From Asaia siamensis (lineage in GTDB: Bacteria > Pseudomonadota > Alphaproteobacteria > Acetobacterales > Acetobacteraceae): a DNA stretch of 64,000 nucleotides. The translations under genes were made by a program, and so were the position numbers. Shown here in pieces: positions 27,978-35,836 of this stretch. Location of the stretch: NCBI RefSeq assembly GCF_014635085.1, contig NZ_BMCH01000005.1, positions 62,001 to 126,000 on the forward strand. Direction: 5' to 3'. Within the stretch, counting starts at the first letter, position 1, and each line of letters starts with the position of its first letter. A model generated the notes under the pieces. That model saw only the letters and a list, made by a program, of their open reading frames with translations, was not told where the DNA came from and did no database searches.

Positions 27978-28464
27978 TGAAATTGCCGGAAGAACTCGAG
28001 ATTGCTCCCGGGCGCACGCTTGCGCTGCGGGAGCTCGACCCCGGGGATATGCTTGATCTCATAGAGGCTGGGGGAACGGCAACCGCAGGCGCTGCCGCAT
28101 CGACCTGGCTTTCCTACGCGCAGATGGTCTGTTCGGTCAGGGCCGTGAATGGCGTGCCGGTGCAGATGCCTGTCACGAAAGACGAGATTCGTGATCTGGC
28201 CCGTCGTATCGGCAATGACGGTATCATGCTGCTTCAGACCTTTTTCTTCGATGCCGACTCTCCGCAGGATGCCGTTCTGGACACGGCAAAAAACTGAGCG
28301 GGCACCCTGTTTTCAGGGAGATTCTTTATCTCCTGAGAAGTGGGGTGCCCTGGTCTGTCGTTACCGCATGGTCGCGTGCGCGACGTATGGCAGCTTGCGT
28401 TGTTCTGGCCGAGCAGGACGGTTTTTCATTCGACTGGCAGCAATGTCGCTATCGGCAGGAATAG
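27974..28464 (+). CDS. Tail assembly chaperone, E plus E' by -1 frameshift
   Basis: In P2-like and lambda-like phages the two genes between tube and tape measure make a short chaperone and a longer frameshifted form. Here the short frame (27974-28297, 107 residues, begins MMKLPEELEIAPG) ends GCA AAA AAC TGA. The -1 frame continues from base 28294 for 56 codons to TAG at 28462, giving a 163-residue fusion whose tail reads LSGHPVFREILYLLRSG and ends WQQCRYRQE. That frame has no start codon of its own that would explain it. Both products are expected to load onto the tape-measure protein. Confidence 0.85.
28288..28350 (+). promoter_or_regulatory. Programmed -1 frameshift signal
   Basis: Slippery heptamer A AAA AAC at 28288-28294 in the correct phase, directly before the in-frame TGA. 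After a 5-base spacer, an 8-bp GC-rich stem (28300-28307 with 28343-28350) encloses a second 6-bp stem (28317-28322 with 28328-28333, 5-nt loop). Heptamer, spacer and stem match the classical bacterial/phage -1 frameshift element. Confidence 0.88.
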
Positions 28465-28470
28465 GCTCGG

Positions 28471-29511
28471 ATGAGAATAATAATGGCTGAAAAACCGATA
28501 CCCTTTTCGCCAACGCGCCTGCTCTGGCCGCGTCTTTTGCGCTCAGGGCCCTTGCGTTTGCCTTTGGGATCTTTCGTGCCTCCTGCACGTGTCAGGAAAA
28601 TTTCTGGCGCTCGGGCGGTGGCCTCGCTCGTGCGAAGCGAGACTTTAGCGAGATCTGTTCTTTATCGCGCCGGGTCTGTTGTCTTGTCTGCCCGTCGTCC
28701 TCTGAAGTTCCTTTCCAGCCAGCGGATTATCCCTGCTGCGATGCAGCAGCCAGGCAAAGCGTCGCTTCGGGCATCGATTTTTTTTGCGGGGGGAGCAGGT
28801 GTTGGAAGCAGTAGGCTCCAGTCACCAGTTCCGGTGGGACCGATTTCACGTGATGAGAGGCTGCGCGGGGCGGCTTCGGGATCGGAGGGGACGCGGCGTT
28901 CTGCTTCCGGTTTAACATGGCAGGTTTTGCAGACCGCTATGAGTGGGCGGCAGGGCTTGTTATCGTTGAAAGCGCTTCCGTTGGTCTCTTTGAGTAAAGC
29001 GTCGGCGCTACCTCTTCGGTCTCATCAGCCGATTTCAGGTGGGGCTGTTTTTCCCAGTCGGGGGAGGCCGGTCCCGCTATCGCCAATAGCAGACCGTCGG
29101 CTCTTTTCCGTAGGATCGGTGTCGATCGCGTCGCAAAAGCGGAAAGACAATCAGCCTCCGGTTGATGGTGAGGCAGCTGGTACGCCCGGGATTATAGGGC
29201 GTTTTCAGCGCACTCATGGGCTCTGGAATCAGGCGGGACGGCATATCGAAGTTTCGGTCGTTCCTGATTTTGCCGGAGCTTTACGGCGAAACAATGTGCT
29301 CATTAAGCAGCCTGAAGCAGAGCAGAGCGAAAGCGACTTGCTTGATCGGAACAGGCATCCTGATGGCGTCATGGAAATGCCTCGCGGGCAAGAGCGGGTG
29401 TCTGCTCTGGGTGACGAAGGGTTTCATATGAATATGCTTCGTACGCGCAGCGCTGTGGTCGATGAGATCGCCATGCCACAATACCCGAATATGAGTTTCG
29501 GCTTCATGTAA
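28471..29511 (+). CDS. Tape-measure-position protein, Pro/Arg/Ser-rich, unusual
   Basis: A 346-residue protein with no stop over 1 kb, preceded by AGGA from the chaperone's last codons. By position it should be the tape measure, but that family is long, helical and often has membrane segments; this one is rich in Pro, Arg, Ser and Gly (for example PTRLLWPRLLRSGPLRLPLG), strongly basic in its first two thirds and probably disordered. If it is the ruler, the tail would be about 50 nm at the usual 0.15 nm per residue. Alternatively it is a replaced or degraded tape measure, or an unrelated insertion. Rare codons (AGG, CGG, TTA) appear more often than in neighbours by eye. Confidence 0.55.
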   Translation: MRIIMAEKPIPFSPTRLLWPRLLRSGPLRLPLGSFVPPARVRKISGARAVASLVRSETLARSVLYRAGSVVLSARRPLKFLSSQRIIPAAMQQPGKASLRASIFFAGGAGVGSSRLQSPVPVGPISRDERLRGAASGSEGTRRSASGLTWQVLQTAMSGRQGLLSLKALPLVSLSKASALPLRSHQPISGGAVFPSRGRPVPLSPIADRRLFSVGSVSIASQKRKDNQPPVDGEAAGTPGIIGRFQRTHGLWNQAGRHIEVSVVPDFAGALRRNNVLIKQPEAEQSESDLLDRNRHPDGVMEMPRGQERVSALGDEGFHMNMLRTRSAVVDEIAMPQYPNMSFGFM

Positions 29512-29522
29512 GAGAAGAAAAA

Positions 29523-30392
29523 ATGGGCATATCGCTTCTTCAGGTCGAGAATGCGCTGGGTGCTATAGGCCAGCTCGACCGGGCGGCCCCTGTGACCCTG
29601 GGAAATCTGGTTCTGAGTGGCCCTGAAGTGCCCGATGAACTGGTTATTGGCGGTCGTCAGGTCCTGATTATCCATCGCCTTCTCGGGGGCGGGCGTGTGA
29701 TCGATTCAGTCGGAAACGATCCGGCGCGGTTGGTTTTGACGGGGCGTTTTATAGGCCCGATGGCCACGAGCAGGGCGCGCCGTTTGGAAACGATGCGCGA
29801 GGCAGCACAGGTTCTGGCATTTTCGGTTGCTGATCTGTCTGCCCGCGTCTGGATTGCCGAATTTTCCTGGTCGTATCGGGCGCGAGGGACAATCTGCCCC
29901 TATCGTCTGGTGCTGGAGCGGGAAGTCAGCCCGCCTGTGTTGGTGCCCATTTCATCGGAGACCGCCAGTATGGATATGGTCTCGGGTTTGGGTGTTTTTT
30001 CGACAATGCTCGGTCAGATGACCGATTCAGGATGGATTGGCACGACCATGATTTCATCTGTTGTGGGGCAGATCATGCCGATAGCCCAGATTCTGGGTGT
30101 CGGGGGCGCAGTGGCGCATGCGCAGGATGCGCTGGGAAAGGCCAGTTCGCTCTGGCAAAGCGCTACCAGTGTCAGCCGGATACCCACGGCCGTCGCCGCA
30201 GTCGAATCGGATCTTTCTGTGGCAGGAAATAGCCTGTTGAAGGTTAGAAATGAATCTGGCCTGGCTCTGGACACTGCACAGGTCTCGAATGCGGCCGATC
30301 TGGTGACAATTTCGCAAAATGCCGGTGCCGCGACTTTGAGTGTCGATGCCGGAAGTTATGTCAGCCGCGCGCAGACCCTTATTGGTTCGTGA
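29523..30392 (+). CDS. Phage tail/baseplate protein, hub-associated
   Basis: A 289-residue protein. The first 130 residues are beta-rich (VTLGNLVLSGPEVPDELVIGG, then ARLVLTGRFIGP) and look like the N-terminal domain of tail proteins that follow the tape measure in contractile phages (Mu gpN / 'DNA circulation' group). The second half is Ala/Ser/Gly-rich with hydrophobic stretches (ISSVVGQIMPIAQILGVGGAVA). It lies immediately before the X and D genes. Could contribute to the ruler function that its neighbour seems poorly built for. Confidence 0.6.
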   Translation: MGISLLQVENALGAIGQLDRAAPVTLGNLVLSGPEVPDELVIGGRQVLIIHRLLGGGRVIDSVGNDPARLVLTGRFIGPMATSRARRLETMREAAQVLAFSVADLSARVWIAEFSWSYRARGTICPYRLVLEREVSPPVLVPISSETASMDMVSGLGVFSTMLGQMTDSGWIGTTMISSVVGQIMPIAQILGVGGAVAHAQDALGKASSLWQSATSVSRIPTAVAAVESDLSVAGNSLLKVRNESGLALDTAQVSNAADLVTISQNAGAATLSVDAGSYVSRAQTLIGS

Positions 30393-30464
30393 CGGCCACT
30401 ACCGGAGAATATCCTTTTCGGGAGAAGACGGTGCCGCACTGAAGTATTCCGAGGAGAAAAGAGA

Positions 30465-30665
30465 ATGAAGATACAGGTGACGTCAGATGATGTTTCGCTC
30501 TTTCATCTCGCTTTGCGCTATTTTAGTGACGCCATGCAGTGGTGGCGTATTGCTGAAAAAAACGGGCTTTCCGATCCCGATCTCACCTGTTTCGACGCAC
30601 CGGTGCAGATCATTCTGCCTGATGAGAGCGTTTCTTATGGGAGCGAAGGTTTGCCGCCCTCATGA
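30465..30665 (+). CDS. Tail protein X-like (LysM-type) small protein
   Basis: A 66-residue protein with the compact pattern of P2 gpX: SLFHLALRYFSDAMQWWRIAEKN, then VQIILPDES, corresponding to the LysM-like repeat that places the hub on the cell wall. A GAGGAG ribosome site precedes the ATG. The stop overlaps the D gene (ATGA). In P2-like phages X lies beside D, as here. Confidence 0.7.
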   Translation: MKIQVTSDDVSLFHLALRYFSDAMQWWRIAEKNGLSDPDLTCFDAPVQIILPDESVSYGSEGLPPS

Positions 30666-31726
30666 CAGAGCTGATGCGTAATTGGAAAGCCCGGCTTCTG
30701 ATTGATGGCGTGAGGCAGCAGGATCTGCATGTAGGGGGCTTTCGTCTGGAATGTACCCGCTATGCACGCTGCGACACGGCGCTCATCAGAGTGGTCACCA
30801 AGAACAAAACCGTGTTGCGCGGTCTTGTGGAAAATCGCTCAGGCTTTGATCGGCCGGATGTGATGCTGCAGGTGGCGCAGGGCGACGAGGAATGGACGAC
30901 GGTTTTTCACGGTGTGCTCGATGCGCTGAACAAGGAAAATGGTAACGCGCTCTTCGTGCTGGAGTGTCGGGATTATATGGCCTTTCTGCTCGATACACGC
31001 CTTGCCGCTTCCTGGAGCAATCAGACCGCGCTCGAACTGGTACAGGAAGCGGTGCAGCGTGCCGGCCTGACTTTCAGGACGGATATCGTGTCCGGGACTA
31101 CCGATGCTGCCGCGTATTGTGGGCAGTTCTGGCAGCTGGAGCACAGGCGGCTCTCCGCCGTCACGCAGAATCGGTATCAAACCGCTTTTGATATCGCGTT
31201 CTCCCTGTCGCGCGATCATGGATATGAGTGCCACGCATCGGGTAAAACGATCCATATCCACGAGCCCTATGCTGTCGGTGAGGGCGGTACACGACTTTTT
31301 TCTCCCGATGGTGTCAGCGTGCAGTCTTTCAGGCACGATCTTGGTCTCGCACGGAATGTCGTTGTCGGTGTGCAATCGTGGGATTCACGCCAGAGGGCGC
31401 GAAGCGAGGTTTATTTCGACGGGCAGAATTTCTCGAGCGAGATGCCGGGCGCCAATGCCGCGCTTTATACGTTCAGGGCGCCAGGGCTGCGCATGGACGA
31501 TATAAGGCGCCTGGCAAAGGGAAAATATCGACGGATTGTCTCGCACGCATGCGAAGTCCGTCTCTCTCTGCCTGCCATGACGGGGCTGGCGCCGCGCCAT
31601 TTCATGACTGTCGATGAAGGGATTTCAGACGGGGTCAGGACATTATCCGTCGACTCTGTCACGCATTTCATGGATCCCGCTCATGGCTATCGGCAGGACG
31701 TGACACTGCGGGATCGTGTTTTTTGA
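30662..31726 (+). CDS. Phage late control gene D / tail hub protein
   Basis: A 354-residue gpD-type hub that caps the tube end and joins the spike. N-terminal beta domain (RNWKARLLIDGVRQQDLHVGGF), central LELVQEAVQRAGL helix, and AFDIAFSLSRDHGYECHASGKTIHI typical of the family. C-terminal VRTLSVDSVTHFMDPAHGYRQDVTL is the usual closing strand pair. Translationally coupled to X upstream. Confidence 0.85.
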   Translation: MTELMRNWKARLLIDGVRQQDLHVGGFRLECTRYARCDTALIRVVTKNKTVLRGLVENRSGFDRPDVMLQVAQGDEEWTTVFHGVLDALNKENGNALFVLECRDYMAFLLDTRLAASWSNQTALELVQEAVQRAGLTFRTDIVSGTTDAAAYCGQFWQLEHRRLSAVTQNRYQTAFDIAFSLSRDHGYECHASGKTIHIHEPYAVGEGGTRLFSPDGVSVQSFRHDLGLARNVVVGVQSWDSRQRARSEVYFDGQNFSSEMPGANAALYTFRAPGLRMDDIRRLAKGKYRRIVSHACEVRLSLPAMTGLAPRHFMTVDEGISDGVRTLSVDSVTHFMDPAHGYRQDVTLRDRVF

Positions 31727-31732
31727 AGGAGT

Positions 31733-32389
31733 ATGCCTATGGATGGTTCCTTCTTGGCTGCGGCCCATCAGACACGCGCTGCCCACGCCATACATGGCAT
31801 TGTCTCGGCAGTTGATCCTGCCAATCATGCCGTCAAGGTTCGTCTGCAGCCCGATAATATCGAGACAGGGTGGCTGCCGGATGCGGCAGTCACACAAGTG
31901 GGGGATTTGCGGCTTTCCTGCCCAACCGCACCCGGCGCTCATGTCTTGCTGATGCCGGTGGAAGGCGACGGCGAGAACTACGTGATTATTTCCGTCATGT
32001 TCGATGTCGTTGCTGGACCCGCCCTGTCGCCCCAGACAGGCAAGGTGGCACAACCTGGCGAATTGCTGATCAGAGCCGGGTGCGGTGCGCCCTCCAGAGA
32101 ATCTGCCCGCAAGAGTGAGCCAGGCGGGTGGCTGCATCTTGGGCGGGATGGCGTGTTTTTTGGCGCTGGCTCGATGCAATGTGCCCTTAGCGGATCGGCG
32201 ATCGTGCTGAAGGCGGGATCTGTCAGAATGACCCTTGATTCCGGAGGGATTAGAGTTTCCGGCGCGGGTATCGAGGTGAAAGGGGGCGGTATTTCCGTCT
32301 CCGGAGGGGATGTGCGCACGGACACGAACAGTCTTAGCGACCATGTGCACCCCTATGCCAATGGGATGACCGGAAAGGCATTGGGATGA
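31733..32389 (+). CDS. Phage baseplate assembly protein V (spike)
   Basis: A 218-residue gpV-type spike protein. An OB-fold N-terminal domain (AIHGIVSAVDPANHAVKVRL, then DLRLSCPTAPGAHVLLMP) is followed by a repetitive beta stretch (GSAIVLKAGSVRMTLDSGGIRVSG, SGGDV) that would form the trimeric beta-helix needle, and a His-containing end SLSDHVHPYANGMTG, where the apex metal-binding HxH would be. AAGGAG precedes the ATG; ATGA overlap with the next gene. Confidence 0.88.
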   Translation: MPMDGSFLAAAHQTRAAHAIHGIVSAVDPANHAVKVRLQPDNIETGWLPDAAVTQVGDLRLSCPTAPGAHVLLMPVEGDGENYVIISVMFDVVAGPALSPQTGKVAQPGELLIRAGCGAPSRESARKSEPGGWLHLGRDGVFFGAGSMQCALSGSAIVLKAGSVRMTLDSGGIRVSGAGIEVKGGGISVSGGDVRTDTNSLSDHVHPYANGMTGKALG

Positions 32390-32760
32390 CGGATCTGTAC
32401 CATTATTTCGGCGAGGATCTGCAACTCGACGATGATGGCGCCCTGCGGGCTGCGGATGGATCATCGGCCACGCAGCAAAACATCCTGCGGCGTCTCTGCA
32501 CCAACCCGCAAGCCTATCTCTGGCACGCAGAATATGGCGCCGGTCTGCCTTCGCGCGTAGGTACGCCGATCCGGGAGGTGGAAACGCAGGGGCTGATTGT
32601 CAGTCAACTCGCTCTGGAAGCGTCAATCGATCACGATCAGCCGGTGACTGTGACACTGACGCCTCTGGCTGTGAGTACGTATCGCTGCGCAATCACCTAT
32701 ACCGAACAAGGCGAAGAGGCTGAGCAGGTTTTCACATTCAATCAGAGCGGCACGATCTGA
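32386..32760 (+). CDS. Baseplate wedge protein W (gp25-like)
   Basis: A 124-residue gp25/gpW-like wedge, the sheath-initiating lysozyme-related fold of contractile machines. It starts DLYHYFGEDLQLDDDGALRAADG and has QQNILRRLCTNPQAYLWHAEYGAGL, matching the family's 'xxQxIxRRLxTxPGxxxxxPxYG' core. Coupled to V by ATGA and followed by J, the P2 V-W-J order. Confidence 0.87.
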   Translation: MTDLYHYFGEDLQLDDDGALRAADGSSATQQNILRRLCTNPQAYLWHAEYGAGLPSRVGTPIREVETQGLIVSQLALEASIDHDQPVTVTLTPLAVSTYRCAITYTEQGEEAEQVFTFNQSGTI

Positions 32761-32799
32761 GCCTGGCTCGGCTCCTGCCGACGAGGCATCGGAAAGCTC

Positions 32800-33942
32800 A
32801 TGTCGTTTTCTTTGCGTTCCTTTTCGGCACTCGTCCAGAGTGCTGTCGTTACGGCGCAGGCGCAATGTGCCCAAAAGCTCACGCTTGATATCGGCACCCC
32901 AGGGCGCGCCCTGATAGAAAGCGTCGCTGCGCTTGGTCTGTGGCTGCAATATATGCTGCTTCAGATCCTCTGTCGCACAAGACTGGCCACATCGGTGGGC
33001 ACAGATTGCGACAGTTTCGTCGGCGATTTTGGTATGACCCGACTGCCCGGCGTCAAGGCGCTGGGTTCGGTTACCATGACCTGCTTTTCCTATGACGATA
33101 TCTCTGCCGTGGTGCGACCCGGTGTGACCGTGCGAACGGCTTCGGCCATTACCTATCAGGTCGTGATTGATACGACCCACGAGCACTGGTCGAAGGAAAC
33201 GGCAGGGTATGTGCGTCCGACTGGGCTGGCCTCGCTGACTTTGCCCGTCGAGGCATTGGTCGAAGGTGTTCAGGGCAATGTCGCCATAGGCGCGATCTCC
33301 CTGATGGGCACTTCGGTTGCAGGCATTGATATCGTGACTAATCTCAAGGCTTTTGCGAATGGTTCGGATCAGGAAACCGATGCGCAGCTCCGAAAGCGCT
33401 TTCCGCTCTGGCTGGCGGCCAAGGCCAGCGCGTCTCGCGCGGCAGTTGAGAGCGCGGTGGCCGAGACCCAGAATAATCTGAGCTATGCCGTGTTCGATGG
33501 ACAGCAATCCGACGGAGCGACCCGATCCGGCTATTTCACGGTTGTGATCGACGATGGCAGTGATGATGTGCCTGAGCAGGTGCTGCAAAAAGTCTATGCC
33601 AGCGTGGAGGCGACGAAGGCCCTGGGGGTCGGGTTTGCCGTGCAGCGCCCGATAGTCCTGACAGTAAACGTTGCGATGACGGTGCGGATCGCTTCCGGTG
33701 CCGAGGCAGAAGCGGCCCGTACGGCGCTTGTCAGAGCCCTTGGTGCCGACATCGCTGCCGCACAGATCGGGGCGAGCTATCCATTCAGTCGCCTTGCCTA
33801 TGTCGCTTATGTCGGTGCCGGTGTGCCGGTGCTTTCGGTGACGGATATTCTGCTCAACGGCAGTCAGAACGATATCCCGGCACAAACCAGCCAGTCGCTT
33901 TTTCCAGGCACGATCTCCGTTCAGATCGTTCAGGAGGGGTAA
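32800..33942 (+). CDS. Baseplate J-like protein
   Basis: A 380-residue wedge protein of the baseplate J family. Signature elements: GVKALGSVTMTCFSYDDIS, PGVTVRTASAITYQV, LPVEALVEGVQGNVAIGAISLM, then GSDQETDAQLRKRFPLWLAAK, which is the conserved 'G(x)DxExDxxLRxR' box. C-terminal SRLAYVAYVGAGVPVLSVTDILLNG is also typical. Its stop overlaps the next ATG (TAATG). Confidence 0.9.
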   Translation: MSFSLRSFSALVQSAVVTAQAQCAQKLTLDIGTPGRALIESVAALGLWLQYMLLQILCRTRLATSVGTDCDSFVGDFGMTRLPGVKALGSVTMTCFSYDDISAVVRPGVTVRTASAITYQVVIDTTHEHWSKETAGYVRPTGLASLTLPVEALVEGVQGNVAIGAISLMGTSVAGIDIVTNLKAFANGSDQETDAQLRKRFPLWLAAKASASRAAVESAVAETQNNLSYAVFDGQQSDGATRSGYFTVVIDDGSDDVPEQVLQKVYASVEATKALGVGFAVQRPIVLTVNVAMTVRIASGAEAEAARTALVRALGADIAAAQIGASYPFSRLAYVAYVGAGVPVLSVTDILLNGSQNDIPAQTSQSLFPGTISVQIVQEG

Positions 33943-35177
33943 TGCCGAAATTCAACAACTACTTTCGTATTCCTGCTGTCGCGGGACCGGAAGTTCTCGT
34001 CATCGCAACGCCGGATGGTGTCGAGACCCTCAATGCGACGGCCAGTCAGATTGCCGGTGCCCCTGCCGATTCTCCGCCCAGTGGTGAATTCTTTGCAGAA
34101 GAAGGGGCGAAAATCAGTCGGTACGGCGATCGTTTCTTTATTGGTGCGGCGTCTGATTATCCGGCGCTCAATACGCGCGATGTCGCACATCAGGACTGGC
34201 TGTCGTCTCTTATGGCGACCACGTCGATCGGTCCGTGGGCTCTCGAAAATGCCCAGGCTGCTTCGCTTTCGCGTTTTGGCAACAGCGCCTTCGTGGCGGG
34301 GTCGCGCACATCGGATGCGATGAAATGGCGTGACAAGCTGGGCCATGTGCCGAGCACGATCGGTGTTGCTTCATGGGGCATCGCTGACGATGCGACGAAT
34401 CCGACCCAGGCCACGGCCTATGCCTATTACGGCGAAGCCTGGCGTATGCCCGGGGTCAATTATCAGCCCAGCTTCGTCATGGAGCTTGAGGCTGTGAATC
34501 TGGGCGGGCCTGCTTATGGCATGTCGACGCCTTATCATCCGAATTGCGGTGGCGGCACCTACGCGATCCAGATCGGCGCCGGGGGCGGGCAGACTGAGGG
34601 GACAGCAGATTGCGAGGCAGGAATCGTTTTTGTCAGCAATCCCGACTCATGGAAAACAGGCATCCTGTTCGGTAATACCGCGCTGGCCGGGACGAATGGC
34701 GATGATGGTGGCTATGCGACGGCGATATCGATGGCGCGTGGTCAGGGTATAGAGTGGCGGACGCCTGAAACACGCGAGCATGTTCAGGGCCTTGATGCGG
34801 GGGCCATGCTTTTTTCGACCGTTTCTCAGACTGCCAAGGGGCAGCGTATCCAGTTTGCCGATGATGGGCTTCTGGTCACGAACATGACCGGTAATCTGCT
34901 GTTCTCCGTTTCGCCCAATAATGCTCCAACCAACACGCTGAATATCCAGGCAGGAAGCGGTCTCGCTGCGGCGGGACTTTATGTGCAGAAGGGTGAAAAT
35001 GGCTCTCCCAATCTGGGCCTCTACCCCGCAGAGGGAGGGGAAATCCAGATGTCGTCGCCTGTAGCGAGTTTGGGGGGCGCCGTGCCGCAACAGGCTGGGG
35101 GTGGTTTTCTGCATCTCAACGTGAACGGCAAGGATTATCGCGTGCCGCTTTTCACGGCTGAACAGGTGGGTGACTGA
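33942..35177 (+). CDS. Phage tail fibre/spike-like protein between J and I
   Basis: A 411-residue protein, Gly/Ala/Thr/Asn-rich with short beta repeats, beginning MPKFNNYFRIPAVAGPEVLV. Composition fits a receptor-binding fibre or spike: SMARGQGIEWRTPETREHVQG, then ADDGLLVTNMTGNLLFSVSPNN. It is inserted between the J and I baseplate genes, which are adjacent in P2, with one-base overlaps on both sides. No enzymatic motif or chaperone domain seen. Host-range role is inferred. Confidence 0.6.
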   Translation: MPKFNNYFRIPAVAGPEVLVIATPDGVETLNATASQIAGAPADSPPSGEFFAEEGAKISRYGDRFFIGAASDYPALNTRDVAHQDWLSSLMATTSIGPWALENAQAASLSRFGNSAFVAGSRTSDAMKWRDKLGHVPSTIGVASWGIADDATNPTQATAYAYYGEAWRMPGVNYQPSFVMELEAVNLGGPAYGMSTPYHPNCGGGTYAIQIGAGGGQTEGTADCEAGIVFVSNPDSWKTGILFGNTALAGTNGDDGGYATAISMARGQGIEWRTPETREHVQGLDAGAMLFSTVSQTAKGQRIQFADDGLLVTNMTGNLLFSVSPNNAPTNTLNIQAGSGLAAAGLYVQKGENGSPNLGLYPAEGGEIQMSSPVASLGGAVPQQAGGGFLHLNVNGKDYRVPLFTAEQVGD

Positions 35178-35836
35178 TGGCCATTCTGAGAGATCGCGAT
35201 ATAGCGAGCCTGCAGGCGACGGATCGCAAGACGCTTTACGACACCGGCATCGCGCCGGGTAGCGCGCGTGATTTCGCCAGACGCCTGCGGCTCATTCTGC
35301 CCGCTGGCTGGTTTCCGGCCTATCGCGGGGACGAGGTCGAGGATGCCCCGATCTTGCAGTCATTGCTGACCGGGTTTGGCGCCGTACTGGCATCGATCTG
35401 GAGCCTGATGAGTTTTGTACGCAGGCAGACGCGTATGGGCACTACCGATGACGCATTTCTGGAAGTGGCTGCGGCCGATTTCTTCGGCCCCTCAGGCATG
35501 GTCCGTCTCAATCTCGAGAAAGACACCCATTTTCGCAGGCGGATGGTGAGTTCTCTCGTGGCACCTCTCAATACCCGTGCGGCTGTATCAGAGGCGGTAC
35601 GTCGACTATCCGGCGCTGCGCCTCGGATCATCGAGCCGGGTAACGTGCATGACTGCGGTGCCTGGTGTCAGGTTGGCGGCTATGGCGCGTCACGCACCCG
35701 CTATGGTGCCCGCCAGGGAGGGCAGTTTTTTCTGGAGGTCTACCCGAAGCTGCCGGTCGAACAACGTGCCCTGCACGCAGCGATCAAGGCCACGAAGGCG
35801 TCGGGTGTGATCGCATGGATAAGGATGCAAGCGTGA
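35177..35836 (+). CDS. Phage tail protein I-like (baseplate)
   Basis: A 219-residue protein that fits gpI/DUF2313-type wedge or fibre-attachment proteins: an N-terminal helix pair, LLTGFGAVLASIWSLMSFVRRQTRMGTTDDAFLEVAAADFFG, then HFRRRMVSSLVAPLNTRAAVSEAVRRLSG, the same layout as tail proteins that describe 'start, trajectory and remapping' of the last segments. Overlaps its neighbours by one base at each end. The name I is by position and shape. Confidence 0.7.
   Translation: MAILRDRDIASLQATDRKTLYDTGIAPGSARDFARRLRLILPAGWFPAYRGDEVEDAPILQSLLTGFGAVLASIWSLMSFVRRQTRMGTTDDAFLEVAAADFFGPSGMVRLNLEKDTHFRRRMVSSLVAPLNTRAAVSEAVRRLSGAAPRIIEPGNVHDCGAWCQVGGYGASRTRYGARQGGQFFLEVYPKLPVEQRALHAAIKATKASGVIAWIRMQA

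Noticed and set aside
28149-28490. Third-frame ORF over the chaperone end
   Set aside because: It is neither the zero frame nor the -1 frame; its Cys/Arg-rich translation looks non-coding, while the -1 frame carries the protein-like E' segment.
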